From Desulfobacterales bacterium (GTDB lineage: Bacteria; Desulfobacterota; Desulfobacteria; Desulfobacterales; ETH-SRB1), in assembly GCA_030610995.1 (NCBI GenBank), contig JAUWQO010000008.1:1-52167 (forward strand): a stretch of DNA of 52,167 bases, read 5' to 3'. The notes beneath the pieces are model-generated. The model was given only the letters and a program-made list of their open reading frames with translations, was not told where the DNA came from and made no database searches. Of the stretch, positions 17,415-26,824 are shown piece by piece. Position numbers and translations under genes: made by a program. How positions within the stretch are numbered: the first letter of the stretch is position 1; every line of letters begins with the position of its first letter.

Positions 17415-19370
17415 ATGGATAAATTAATGACAGGCAATAATAATCATAAACTGATAAAGGTTGTTGGCAAATCGATGGTCAGCCAGGCTTTGAAATTCTT
17501 GTCAGGTGTGGCTCCGTTCTCTTTTCTTCCTGAAGAGGAACTCAAAAAAATAGCTTCTGAAGTTTCCATGGTTCATTATCCTAAGGATACAATCTTGTTT
17601 GTTCAGGAGCGATCAAGAATTGAATGTCTTTATATAATTCAAAAAGGCGCTGCCGAACGGTATTATGAACAAAATGGTAAAAAAACGCTACATATATTCT
17701 TAAGTAAAGGGGAAGTTTGTGGCGGAATTTCAATGCTTTTAAATGATGGAATTGCTGTTCGTACGCTGAAAATAAATGAAGATTCGGATATTTATATTTT
17801 GCCAAAAAAGAGTTTTTTAGTTACTTGCACACGGCATGCGGTCTTTTCCGAATATTTTACCGATACTTTTGGCAAGCGGATGCTTGACAGAGCTTATGCC
17901 GGGATCATTGCAAAGAGTATCCGGTCAAAAGAGGAGTCCTCGCCATTTTTCAGCCAGATTGTGGCAAGCATTTTTACCATGGACCTGGTTTTCTGTGATG
18001 CAGAGTTCTCAATCCAAAAAGCAGCATCAGTTATGAGCAGCAATAGATGCAGTTCCATTTTTATAAAAAAATCTGGTGGGGATTTTGTTGGTATAGTTAC
18101 CGATACTGATCTGAGAAAGAAGGTCATTGCAAAAGGGGTTGATATTAAAAAGCCTGTTTCCGAGATAATGTCTTCTCTTGTCGGCATGATTTCAGACAAG
18201 GCTCTTGTTTTTGAGGCTCTTATGGTAATGATGCAAAAAAACATAAAACATCTTGCTGTTACAGATGCCGATGAAAAAATTATAGGCGTTGTAACCAATA
18301 GCGACCTGGTTGCAGCCCAGGGACAGTCACCGCTATTTCTCATTCGCGAGATTACCACAGCGGACAGCGTTGAGAAAATTATAGACAAACACAGACAATT
18401 GCCCGGATTAATCCAGAACCTGATAAGCAGCGGGGCTAAAGCAAAGAATGTGACAAGGCTCATAACAACGATCTCAGATGCTATTTTAAATAAACTGATC
18501 GGGTTTGCAATCGAGAAATCAGGCCGGCCACCGGCCGGATTCGTATTCATGATTATGGGAAGCGAGGGGAGAAAGGAGCAGACTCTTAAGACAGATCAGG
18601 ATAATGCAATAATATTTGAAGATGTATCAAAGGAATCAGAAGAGAGGGTAAAGAGCTATTTTTTAAAGCTTGGAGAAAAGGTTTGTACCTGGCTTGATCA
18701 GGCAGGATATGACTTTTGCAAGGGGGATGTAATGGCAAAAAACCCCAAATGGTGCCAGCCATTATCTACCTGGAAAGAATACTTTTCTGCATGGATTCAT
18801 GCTGCAGGACCTGAAGATCTGCTTCAATCAAGTATTTTTTTCGATTTTCGCGGAGCGTACGGGGATATGGATCTTATAACCGAGCTTCGCAAATATCTTT
18901 TTGATTCTCTTATTGGGTGGCCGGGTTTTTTCCGTCATTTAACTGAAAACGCCCTCCACTTTAAACCTCCGATAGGTTTTTTTCGGAATTTTTTAGTTGA
19001 GTCAAAAGGTGAGCACCGAAACTCTTTTGATATAAAGAGCGCCATGACGCCGATTGTTGATTTTGCAAGGATATATGCGCTAAAAAACAAGATTGAAGAG
19101 ACCAATACCCAGGAAAGGCTGTATCAGCTTTATTTAAAAAAGGTTCTATACTGGCAGGACTATAATGAACTTGAACAAGCTTACAGTTTCTTAATGCAGC
19201 TAAGATTTATTCGGCAGATTACATCGGTTATTGAGGAAAATAAAAAACCGGATAATTACGTTAATCCAAAGAAACTTTCCAGCATAGAACAGACAATGCT
19301 AAAAGAAATATTCAAAAGGATAGAAAAAATTCAGACAAAATTAAGCTTTGAATTCACAGGGGTACCCTGA
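17415..19370 (+). CDS. cNMP-binding / CBS / DUF294 nucleotidyltransferase-like protein
   Basis: 651 residues, soluble. An N-terminal cyclic-nucleotide-binding-like domain (about 30-150), two CBS domains (about 183-305; adenine nucleotide sensors) with TDTDLRKKVI and TNSDLVAA ends, then a DUF294 nucleotidyltransferase-like domain with MGSEGRKEQT (382-390) and the acidic pair D394/D396 in KTDQDNAII, resembling the active site of GlnD uridylyltransferase. A DUF294 C-terminal helical domain (about 500-640) follows. Known as a partner of SSS symporters and DnaQ-like exonucleases in acetate-uptake clusters, where it is thought to control carbon transport or energy sensing; the modified target is unknown. 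Start ATG 17415; the second ATG, four codons on, is possible. Repeat D5 occupies the short gap before it. Confidence 0.88.
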   Translation: MDKLMTGNNNHKLIKVVGKSMVSQALKFLSGVAPFSFLPEEELKKIASEVSMVHYPKDTILFVQERSRIECLYIIQKGAAERYYEQNGKKTLHIFLSKGEVCGGISMLLNDGIAVRTLKINEDSDIYILPKKSFLVTCTRHAVFSEYFTDTFGKRMLDRAYAGIIAKSIRSKEESSPFFSQIVASIFTMDLVFCDAEFSIQKAASVMSSNRCSSIFIKKSGGDFVGIVTDTDLRKKVIAKGVDIKKPVSEIMSSLVGMISDKALVFEALMVMMQKNIKHLAVTDADEKIIGVVTNSDLVAAQGQSPLFLIREITTADSVEKIIDKHRQLPGLIQNLISSGAKAKNVTRLITTISDAILNKLIGFAIEKSGRPPAGFVFMIMGSEGRKEQTLKTDQDNAIIFEDVSKESEERVKSYFLKLGEKVCTWLDQAGYDFCKGDVMAKNPKWCQPLSTWKEYFSAWIHAAGPEDLLQSSIFFDFRGAYGDMDLITELRKYLFDSLIGWPGFFRHLTENALHFKPPIGFFRNFLVESKGEHRNSFDIKSAMTPIVDFARIYALKNKIEETNTQERLYQLYLKKVLYWQDYNELEQAYSFLMQLRFIRQITSVIEENKKPDNYVNPKKLSSIEQTMLKEIFKRIEKIQTKLSFEFTGVP

Positions 19371-19379
19371 TTTTTTTCC

Positions 19380-19408
19380 TTGACTAAATAAAAAATATCT
19401 ATTAGAAT
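19380..19408 (+). promoter_or_regulatory. sigma70-type promoter of tetR paralogue 2
   Basis: TTGACT (19380-19385), 17-bp AT-rich spacer, TAGAAT (19403-19408). Nearly identical bases lie at 8816-8844 and a related version at 333-361. It starts 10 bp after the previous stop, so tetR has its own transcription start. Confidence 0.7.
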
Positions 19409-19445
19409 AATTTTTAACAAATAAATCAGATTCAGCGAATGAATT

Positions 19446-20087
19446 ATGGGAATACAAGAAAGAAAAGAGCGTGAAAGGGATAGAAGACGTCAGCAGATTA
19501 TGATAGCTGCAAAAAGGGTGTTTTATAGCAAAGGCTTCGCTAAAGTAACAATGGAGGATATTGCCAAGGAAGCCGAGCTCAGCCCGGGCACCCTTTATCT
19601 TTATTTCAAGAGCAAAGATGAGCTGTGTGCATCCCTTTCTCTTAGAATACTTCAATATCTAAATATCAAGTTAAGGCATGTAAGCGCTGAAAAGGAGTTA
19701 GATGGACAACAAAAATTAGAGGGATTAAAGAAGGCTATAATTGATGTTTATGAATTCGACCCCTTAATCCTTATAAACTTGTTTCGTCTTCAATCGAGTG
19801 AAATTCTTAAAAACTTATCGCCGCAACTCTTTGCAGATATCAAAGAACTTTTTAGCAGCTCTCTCAGCGCAATGTCCGATATATTTAAGGAAGGGATCAA
19901 CAATGGCGTTATTATTGACAAGAAACCTGAAGCTCTTGCCGACCTGCTGTGGGCGTTATTTTCCGGCATTGTTCTCTGGGGAGAAAGTAAAAAAATAATG
20001 GATAACAATGAAGATTATTTGAAACAGGCTCTTGAAACAGCATTTGAAGTGTTTTTGCTTGGAATAAAAGGGGAAAATAGAACTTAG
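19446..20087 (+). CDS. TetR/AcrR family transcriptional regulator (paralogue 2, next to acs)
   Basis: 213 residues. HTH domain about 13-60 with [17 protein letters not shown]-type helices (sequence [19 protein letters not shown]), nearly the same as paralogue 1. The C-terminal ligand domain keeps [19 protein letters not shown] and [18 protein letters not shown], so the ligand class is probably shared. It reads toward acs, 260 bp away, with repeat B4 and a terminator between them. The simplest model is repression of itself and of acs/prpE, relieved by an acyl-CoA or fatty acid (inference). The composite relic at 8816 shows that a tetR-acs pairing existed more than once here. Confidence 0.88.
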   Translation: MGIQERKERERDRRRQQIMIAAKRVFYSKGFAKVTMEDIAKEAELSPGTLYLYFKSKDELCASLSLRILQYLNIKLRHVSAEKELDGQQKLEGLKKAIIDVYEFDPLILINLFRLQSSEILKNLSPQLFADIKELFSSSLSAMSDIFKEGINNGVIIDKKPEALADLLWALFSGIVLWGESKKIMDNNEDYLKQALETAFEVFLLGIKGENRT

Positions 20088-20115
20088 AGTAGTTTTGGGA
20101 TTCATAAAAAATAGA

Positions 20116-20254
20116 TAGCCGTTCACGGCTTGAAACTTGAAATTGGAAAGTAGAAATTGGGAAGAGATGAAACGAGTTTACGAGAACAGTACAAAAGCAT
20201 GAAGGCCAAATTTCCAATTTCTATTTTCTAATTTCAACGTTCCGTGAACGCTTA
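20116..20254. repeat. terminal-inverted-repeat element family B, copy 4
   Basis: Intact, without GC insert: ends TAGCCGTTCACGG and CCGTGAACG, core CAGTACAAAAGCATGAAG. It lies between tetR and acs. Confidence 0.85.
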
Positions 20255-20280
20255 CAAAAATAAGAATAACATTTTTTAGC

Positions 20281-20303
20281 AACCCTTGGTTTTTTCAAGG
20301 GTT
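20281..20303 (+). terminator. intrinsic terminator or attenuator before acs
   Basis: AACCCTTG/CAAGGGTT stem, 7-base loop, followed by TCTTTGTT, 45 bp before the acs start. It would end the tetR transcript or attenuate read-through into acs. Confidence 0.65.
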
Positions 20304-20347
20304 TCTTTGTTAAATATAGAAAACAAAAACTTTGAGGGGGGTAATTT

Positions 20348-22381
20348 ATGGCAAAGAATGAAGCAGTAGAAACATCGGAAGCTCAAATAGCTGTTCACTG
20401 GAAGGAGGAAGACTATGTTTATCCTTCTAAAGAATTTATTGAACAGGCTAATATAAAGGATGAAGCAATTTACGAGCGTTTTGCTCTGGACAAATTCCCT
20501 GAATGTTATACGGAATATGCTGATCTTTTACACTGGCACAAGAAGTGGGATACCATATTGGATACAAGCGATGCTCCATGCTGGAAATGGTTTGTAGGCG
20601 GAAAGATAAATGCATGTTATAATTGTGTTGACAGGCATCTTGAGAAGAATAAAAACAAAACCGCAATCCATTTTGTTCCGGAACCTGAAAATGAACGGAT
20701 TGAGCACATTACATATCAGCAACTATATGTGCGGGTTAACGAGGTTGCAGCGCTTCTTCAAGACTTTGCAGGTTTAAAGGCAGGAGATACGGTAACACTT
20801 CATTTGCCTATGACCGCAGATCTTCCTATAACCATGCTTGCCTGCGCCAGACTCGGTATTATTCACTGTGAAGTGTTTGGAGGGTTCAGCGGAAGAGCAT
20901 GCGCAGACAGGATGGTTGATTCTAAAAGCAAAGTACTGATTACGATTGACGGTTATTATAGAAACGGCAAACTCATTGATCACAAGCAAAATGCCGATAT
21001 GGCCGTCGATCTGGCAAAAAAGGACGGCCAGAATGTTGATAAAGTGCTTATATGGCAGCGTTATCCTGGAAAAAATTCCACCAGGACACCGCTGGTTGAT
21101 GGCCGTGATTATTTTATAAATGATTTGCTTCAGGATTATCGCGGAAAAAAGGTAGATCCTGTTCCAATGCCGGCTGAAGATCCTCTTTTTCTCATGTATA
21201 CCAGCGGCACAACAGGAAAACCCAAAGGGTGCCAGCACAGCACAGGAGGCTATCTTGCGTATGTGACGGGCACATCAAAGTATATTGAGGATATTCATCC
21301 GGAAGATGTTTACTGGTGTATGGCGGATATTGGATGGATTACTGGCCATTCATACATAGTTTACGGCCCCCTGTCCCTATGTGCCTCAACGGTGATTTAC
21401 GAAGGGGTTCCCACCTATCCTGATGCAGGCAGAGCGTGGAGGATAGCGGAAGAGCTTGATATAAACATTTTCCATACAGCTCCGACCGTTATACGGGCAT
21501 TAAGAAAGATCGATCCTGATTTGCCGACAAAGTATAGTCATCATTTCAAGCATATGACAACCGTTGGAGAGCCGATCGAGCCCCAGGTCTGGCGATGGTA
21601 TCAAGAGGTGATCGGAAAGAATAAAGCTGTAGTAGTTGATACCTGGTGGCAGACAGAGACCGGTGGTTTTCTGTGCGGTACGGTGCCTGCCATTAAACCG
21701 ATGAAGCCTGGAAGCACAGGCCCGGGAGTGCCCGGCATTCATCCGATTATTTATGATGAGCTTGGAAATGAAATAAAGGCCGGAGAGGGTAGGGCAGGCA
21801 ATATTTGCATAAGAAATCCATGGCCTGGCGCATTTCAAACAATATGGGGAGATCGAGATCGATATGTTTCAAATTATTATGCAAAATACTGCAAGGACAA
21901 AAACAGCAGGGATTGGCGAGACTGGCCGTATCTTACAGGCGACGCCGCTATGGAGGCTAAAGACGGATACTATCGTATTCTTGGCAGAATTGACGATGTA
22001 ATCAATGTTTCAGGCCACAGGCTTGGAACAAAAGAAATTGAGTCTGCATCTCTTACGGTTATGGAGGTGGCGGAAGCGGCCGTTGTTCCGGTTTCCGATG
22101 ATATAAAAGGGGTTGTTCCCGATCTGTATATTTCTTTAAAGCCGGGATATGAGCCAACCGATGAACTGGCTGCGAAAATTTCAGCAGCCATTTGTGACAC
22201 AATCGGTAAGATCGCAAGGCCGAGAAAAGTCTGGCTCGTATCCGACATGCCTAAGACACGTTCAGGCAAGATCATGCGCAGGGTGCTTGGGGCTATCTCA
22301 AATAAAAAAGATGTGGGGGATGTATCTACGCTGGCTAATCCTGAAATCGTTGATGAAATTAAGAAAAAGGTCACATCGTGA
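20348..22381 (+). CDS. acs: acetyl-CoA synthetase (AMP-forming)
   Basis: 677 residues. Adenylates acetate and transfers it to CoA. ANL-superfamily motifs are present: YTSGTTGKPKG (284-294), DTWWQTETGG, the hinge region LTGDAAMEAKDGYYRILGR-type (LTGD...RIDDVINVSGHRLGT) and PKTRSGKIMRR, whose Lys641 is the catalytic residue commonly inactivated by acetylation. Start at ATG 20348 behind GAGGGGGG. The N-terminal ACS domain (about 45-100) includes WHKKWDTILDTSDAPCWKWF-type residues. prpE-like follows after 28 bp with its own ribosome site, so the two form an operon. It is slightly longer than enterobacterial Acs. Part of its 3' end is duplicated in the scar at 8909-8958. Confidence 0.95.
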   Translation: MAKNEAVETSEAQIAVHWKEEDYVYPSKEFIEQANIKDEAIYERFALDKFPECYTEYADLLHWHKKWDTILDTSDAPCWKWFVGGKINACYNCVDRHLEKNKNKTAIHFVPEPENERIEHITYQQLYVRVNEVAALLQDFAGLKAGDTVTLHLPMTADLPITMLACARLGIIHCEVFGGFSGRACADRMVDSKSKVLITIDGYYRNGKLIDHKQNADMAVDLAKKDGQNVDKVLIWQRYPGKNSTRTPLVDGRDYFINDLLQDYRGKKVDPVPMPAEDPLFLMYTSGTTGKPKGCQHSTGGYLAYVTGTSKYIEDIHPEDVYWCMADIGWITGHSYIVYGPLSLCASTVIYEGVPTYPDAGRAWRIAEELDINIFHTAPTVIRALRKIDPDLPTKYSHHFKHMTTVGEPIEPQVWRWYQEVIGKNKAVVVDTWWQTETGGFLCGTVPAIKPMKPGSTGPGVPGIHPIIYDELGNEIKAGEGRAGNICIRNPWPGAFQTIWGDRDRYVSNYYAKYCKDKNSRDWRDWPYLTGDAAMEAKDGYYRILGRIDDVINVSGHRLGTKEIESASLTVMEVAEAAVVPVSDDIKGVVPDLYISLKPGYEPTDELAAKISAAICDTIGKIARPRKVWLVSDMPKTRSGKIMRRVLGAISNKKDVGDVSTLANPEIVDEIKKKVTS

Positions 22382-22409
22382 TCGGCTAATTTCACGAAGG
22401 AGCATTAAG

Positions 22410-24314
22410 ATGGCCAACCCTTATGAAATTGCATACCAACAGTCCATACATGACCCTGACAGTTTCTGGGGCGAGGCCGCGCAAGATTGCCACTGGTATA
22501 AAAAATGGGAACGGGTGTTCAATGATTCTAACGCCCCTTTTTTTCGCTGGTTTGCCGGCGGCGAGCTAAATACTTGTTACAATGCCCTGGATATTCATAT
22601 CGACAACGGACGCGGAGATCAAAATGCACTGATATACGACAGCCCGGTTACCGACACTATTAAGAAGTTTACATACCGGCAGCTAAGAGACGAAGTCGCA
22701 CAATTTGCCGGAGTCCTTGCTTCCCGTGGCGTACAAAAAGGGGACAGGGTAATCATATATATGCCGATGATCCCTGAAGCAGCCATTGCCATGCTTGCAT
22801 GCGCGCGTCTTGGCGCTGTCCATTCAGTGGTTTTTGGCGGTTTTGCCGCAAATGAGCTGGCAACCCGCATTAACGACGCCAGTCCAAAAGTAATTGTTTC
22901 AGCCTCTTGCGGTATTGAGGTTAAGCGGATTGTCAGGTACAAGCCGCTCCTTGACGGAGCCATAGAAATGGCAGAGGCAAAACCAAAATGCTGTATTATC
23001 CTCCAGAGGCCCATGGAAACAGCATCCATGATAAAAGGCAGAGACATTGACTGGAACGAAGCCATGTCAAAGGCAGAGCCACATGGCTGCGTTCCCGTCC
23101 AATCTACAGATCCACTGTATATTCTTTACACATCAGGAACGACCGGACAACCAAAGGGTGTTGTGCGTGACAACGGCGGGCACATGGTCGCCCTGAAATG
23201 GAGTATGAAAGCAATCTATAATGTTGATCAGGGAGATGTCTACTGGACGGCATCCGATGTAGGCTGGGTAGTCGGTCATTCATATATTGTTTATGCCCCG
23301 CTGCTTAAAGGCTGCACTACAATACTTTATGAAGGCAAGCCGATAGGCACACCTGATGCAGGCGCATTCTGGCGTGTAATATCAGAGCATAAGGTCAAAG
23401 CCCTATTCACCGCTCCTACAGCCTTTCGGGCCATCAAGAGGGAAGACCCTGATGCCGGGCTCATGAAAAAGTATGATCTGTCAAACCTCAAAACATTATT
23501 CCTTGCAGGCGAAAGACTTGATCCAGACACGCTGCACTGGGCTGAAAAGCATCTTGGCATACCTGTAATAGATCACTGGTGGCAGACAGAGACCGGCTGG
23601 GGCATTGCCGCTAACTGCATGGGCATTTATCATTTTCCGGTCAAACCCGGCTCACCCACAAAAGCAGTTCCGGGATGGGATGTCCGGGTAGTAGATCCGG
23701 ACAACAAGCCTGTCAAGGCAGGTGAAATCGGCGCTCTTGTTGTAAAGCTCCCGCTGCCCCCGGGATCGCTTCTCACCCTGTGGAACAATGACGAACGTTA
23801 TGTCGGCTCTTACATGGAGGAATTTCCCGGATATTACAAAACAGCCGACGCGGGGTTTATCGATGAAGATGGCTACATATACGTTATGACACGCACCGAT
23901 GACATTATAAACGTTGCCGGCCATCGTCTTTCCACAGGCGCCATTGAAGAGGTGCTGGCCGATCATCCTGAAGTGGCTGAATGCGCTGTTCTTGGCGTTG
24001 ATGACCAGATTAAAGGCCAGGTCCCCATCGGATTTCTGGTATTAAATGCCGGTGTTACGCGCAACCACGATGAAATCATAAAGGAGGTCGTCCAGATGGT
24101 TCGTGATAGAATCGGGCCTATAACTTCCTTTAAGACTGCTGCTATTGTAAAACGGCTGCCTAAAACACGGTCAGGAAAAATCTTGAGAGGCACTATGCGG
24201 AATATTGCAGATAACAAGGAATATAAGATGCCGGCCACAATAGATGATCCTGTTACACTCAATGAAATAGAAGAGGCCTTGAATCATATCGGATATGCAA
24301 AGGCAAGAAAGTGA
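22410..24314 (+). CDS. prpE: propionyl-CoA synthetase-like acyl-CoA synthetase
   Basis: 634 residues from ATG 22410, supported by GAAGGAGC eight bases upstream; the frame is open further 5' within acs but that part is a shadow of acs. It activates propionate (or another short acid) to the CoA ester via the acyl-AMP. Motifs: YTSGTTGQPKG, VVRDNGGH (PrpE-type, compare VQRDVGGY in enteric PrpE), DVGWVVGHSYIVYAPLL, WWQTETGWG, RTDDIINVAGHRLSTG and PKTRSGKILRG with the catalytic Lys. The N-terminal block DPDSFWGEAAQDCHWYKKW split as DPDSFWGEAA and HWYKKW is typical of this subgroup. Overall pattern is closer to PrpE than to Acs, but exact substrate range is not proven. Confidence 0.85.
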   Translation: MANPYEIAYQQSIHDPDSFWGEAAQDCHWYKKWERVFNDSNAPFFRWFAGGELNTCYNALDIHIDNGRGDQNALIYDSPVTDTIKKFTYRQLRDEVAQFAGVLASRGVQKGDRVIIYMPMIPEAAIAMLACARLGAVHSVVFGGFAANELATRINDASPKVIVSASCGIEVKRIVRYKPLLDGAIEMAEAKPKCCIILQRPMETASMIKGRDIDWNEAMSKAEPHGCVPVQSTDPLYILYTSGTTGQPKGVVRDNGGHMVALKWSMKAIYNVDQGDVYWTASDVGWVVGHSYIVYAPLLKGCTTILYEGKPIGTPDAGAFWRVISEHKVKALFTAPTAFRAIKREDPDAGLMKKYDLSNLKTLFLAGERLDPDTLHWAEKHLGIPVIDHWWQTETGWGIAANCMGIYHFPVKPGSPTKAVPGWDVRVVDPDNKPVKAGEIGALVVKLPLPPGSLLTLWNNDERYVGSYMEEFPGYYKTADAGFIDEDGYIYVMTRTDDIINVAGHRLSTGAIEEVLADHPEVAECAVLGVDDQIKGQVPIGFLVLNAGVTRNHDEIIKEVVQMVRDRIGPITSFKTAAIVKRLPKTRSGKILRGTMRNIADNKEYKMPATIDDPVTLNEIEEALNHIGYAKARK

Positions 24315-24343
24315 AACCTTAGACATGGCAACTGAAGAAAAAA

Positions 24344-24590
24344 TGAACATCGAACATCGAACGTCCAACATCGAACATCGAATGATGAAATCGCTCCTGC
24401 CCGCCATCGCGAGCCGTACTCAATGCTCTTCGTTCTTTTGTCGTCTCGCTCAGGCGAGGCGGGCGGATCGCTCCATCAATTTATAAATTGGCAGAATACA
24501 TTATTCGACGTTGGACGTTCAATGTTCAATGTTCGATGTTCGATGTTCATCTTTTAATATGTTCAATGTTCGATGTTGGACGTTCATCTT
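24344..24590. repeat. heptamer snap-back array family A, copy 2, with GC insert P6
   Basis: Both arms present and the right arm extended by extra units, ending next to the stop codon of the histidine kinase gene. The hinge is split by a 71-bp GC-rich block (24396-24466) bounded on each side by ATCGCT. Confidence 0.8.
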
Positions 24591-26492
24591 TTAATATTCT
24601 GTTATTACTTTATATAATATTTCGCCCAGTTCTTTGATCTTATACGGCTTGGCAACAACGCCGCGAAAACCATATTTTCTATAGTCAGCCATTACGGGAT
24701 CATTAGAATAACCGCTGGAAACAATGGCTCTAATTTCAGGATCAATCTTGATAAATTCCTGAATGGTTTCCTTGCCTCCCATCCCGCCAGGAATGGTTAA
24801 ATCCATTATGATTGCTTCAAAGGGTTGCGCGGATTCTTTAGCCTTTTTATACAGTTCAATTGCTTCAGCGCCATCTTTGGCGAACTCCACTTCATAACCT
24901 AAAACCTCGATCATTTCGCCTGTCACATCTCTGATTATCTCTTCGTCGTCCATTACTAAAATTTTACCCTTTCCAGTATGAATTCTTTCTCTGAGTTCTT
25001 TTTCCATCAATATTTCCTCTGAAGAAGCAGGCAGGTAAATATTAAAAGTGGTTCCCACTCCAAGTTCTGATTCAACTTGAACACAGCCATCATGCCTTTT
25101 GACAACTGAATAAGCAGTGGCAAGCCCCAGACCGCTTCCCTTCTGTTTAGTGGTAAAATAGGGGTCAAATATTTGTTGGAGATGCTCTTTCGAAATCCCA
25201 ATACCCTGATCTTCAATGGATATTTTTATATACTTTCCCTTTTGCAGAGGAAGACCCTGCTTAGCATCTAAAACAATATTTTCAGCGCGCACCTTGATTA
25301 TCCCACCTTTAGGCATGGCATGGCTGGCATTGATTATCAAATTGTTGATGACCTGACCGATCTGTCCCTCATCCACTTCAACCGGCCAGAGGTCGCCTGA
25401 TATAAAGAATTCGCACCTGACATTGGAACCACTCAAGACAAATGCGACTGTATCCTTTAGTAACTTTGAGATAAAAGCGATTTTCTTGATCGGCGCTCCG
25501 CCTCTGGAAAAGGTAAGTAATTGTTGTGTCAAATCCTTTGCTCGCAGGGACGCATTTTCTGCCTCTTTCAATCTTTCAAATATCTTATCTCCTGGTTTTG
25601 CGTACATCTTTGCCAGCGTAATATTACCCATAATTGCCATTAGAATATTGTTGAAATCATGGGCGATACCGCCGGCAAGAATACCGAGGGATTCAAGTGC
25701 ATCCGCTTTCAGGAGTGCTTCTTCCATGTTCCGCTTTTCAGTAATGTTGCGGAAGACCAAAACAACACCGGTGATATTTCCTTTGTTATCTCTGATAGGA
25801 GCGCCGCTGTCATCGATAGGGTATTTCGTTCCGTCTTTTGCTATCAACACTGTATGATTTGCCAGCCCCACGACAACACCTTCTCTGAGCACCCTCGTTG
25901 CAGGATCCTCGGCCTGTTTACCTGTTTCCTCATTTATGATATTGAAAACCTTTTTCAAAGGTTTTCCTGCAGTGTCTTCCTGCTTCCATCCCGTTAAAAC
26001 CTCGGCAACGGGATTCATGAATGTTACGAATCCTCCGGCATCGGTGGCAATCACGGCATCGCCTATACTTTTGAGTGTGGTGGCAAGCCATTGTTCACTC
26101 TCTCTTAATTTCTTTTCCATCTTATGCTTGTAAAGGGCCATCTCGATGGTAGTGTATAATTCTCTTTCACTGAAAGGTTTGAGTATGTAGCCATAAGGCT
26201 CTGTCACCTTTGCCCGCTGCAATGTTTTGTTGTCTGCATAAGCAGTGAGATATACCACTGGAATATCGAGACGATCCCGGATTTGCTCAGCCGCTTCCAC
26301 GCCGTCCATGTGCCCTTCTAACACGATATCCATAAGCACTAAATCCGGGAGCGCTTCCGCTGCTTTTTTAATAGCTCCCTCTCCGGAAGATGCGATAGCA
26401 GGAACAGCATATCCCAAACCTTCCAACGTATTTTGTATATCCTTCGCGATGATGCCTTCATCTTCAACAATCAGGATCTGTGAATTCGTCAT
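24591..26492 (-). CDS. hybrid sensor histidine kinase (REC-PAS-HisKA-HATPase-REC)
   Basis: 633 residues, soluble, no membrane segment. Order: receiver with Asp55 in LVLMDIVLEG and Lys in ILKPF (about 1-120); PAS (133-255) with VFRNITEKR end; HisKA with His278 in GGIAHDFNNIL; HATPase with N-box NLIINASHAMP, G1 DQGIGISKE and G2 GSGLGLATAYSVVKRH; C-terminal receiver with Asp564 in IIMDLTIPGGMGG (about 510-633). The order suggests phosphorelay input through the first receiver and self-control or relay through the last. ATG 26492 begins at the receiver core. It is the last of three minus-strand kinase genes; the input signal is unknown. A family A repeat abuts its stop. Confidence 0.92.
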   Translation of the reverse strand: MTNSQILIVEDEGIIAKDIQNTLEGLGYAVPAIASSGEGAIKKAAEALPDLVLMDIVLEGHMDGVEAAEQIRDRLDIPVVYLTAYADNKTLQRAKVTEPYGYILKPFSERELYTTIEMALYKHKMEKKLRESEQWLATTLKSIGDAVIATDAGGFVTFMNPVAEVLTGWKQEDTAGKPLKKVFNIINEETGKQAEDPATRVLREGVVVGLANHTVLIAKDGTKYPIDDSGAPIRDNKGNITGVVLVFRNITEKRNMEEALLKADALESLGILAGGIAHDFNNILMAIMGNITLAKMYAKPGDKIFERLKEAENASLRAKDLTQQLLTFSRGGAPIKKIAFISKLLKDTVAFVLSGSNVRCEFFISGDLWPVEVDEGQIGQVINNLIINASHAMPKGGIIKVRAENIVLDAKQGLPLQKGKYIKISIEDQGIGISKEHLQQIFDPYFTTKQKGSGLGLATAYSVVKRHDGCVQVESELGVGTTFNIYLPASSEEILMEKELRERIHTGKGKILVMDDEEIIRDVTGEMIEVLGYEVEFAKDGAEAIELYKKAKESAQPFEAIIMDLTIPGGMGGKETIQEFIKIDPEIRAIVSSGYSNDPVMADYRKYGFRGVVAKPYKIKELGEILYKVITEY

Positions 26493-26512
26493 TGTCTTAA
26501 CCCTCTTTGATA

Positions 26513-26580
26513 TTGGTCGAGTGGTCGAGTGGGAAACTGGTCGAGTGGTTAACTACTCGACTACTCGACTACTCGACTAC
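26513..26580. repeat. octamer snap-back array family C, copy 2
   Basis: GGTCGAGT words then ACTCGACT words, symmetrical around GGTTAACT. Lies directly upstream of the hybrid kinase gene. Confidence 0.8.
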
Positions 26581-26649
26581 TTACAGGCAATCCCTCAATT
26601 CCAGCATTCCTAAAACCCATACCTGGTCTCCAGTCGTGATTAATTTTGA

Positions 26650-26757
26650 ACCGCAGAACAAGGAACCGCAGAATATCGAAGTAAAGGATATTGATTTATT
26701 TCTTTTAAAAAACTTCTGTTGTTCGACATTCCTTGTTCGACATTCGATATTCGTATT
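26650..26757. repeat. snap-back element family O
   Basis: AACAAGGAACCGCAGAATAT opposed to CGACATTCCTTGTTCGACAT and CGATATTCG units: imperfect arms around an AT-rich middle. Only one copy in the window. Confidence 0.55.
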
Positions 26758-26784
26758 TTACTAAATTACTTGCTTTATCAAACC

Positions 26785-26824
26785 CCCCAATCCCTCAATC
26801 CCTCAACCCCTAAATCCCTCAATT
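26785..26824. repeat. octamer array family D, copy 2 (single arm)
   Basis: CCCTCAAT-type words that run into the stop codon (26819-26821) of the 1815-residue kinase gene. A shorter stretch of the same words is at 26586-26618. Confidence 0.7.
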
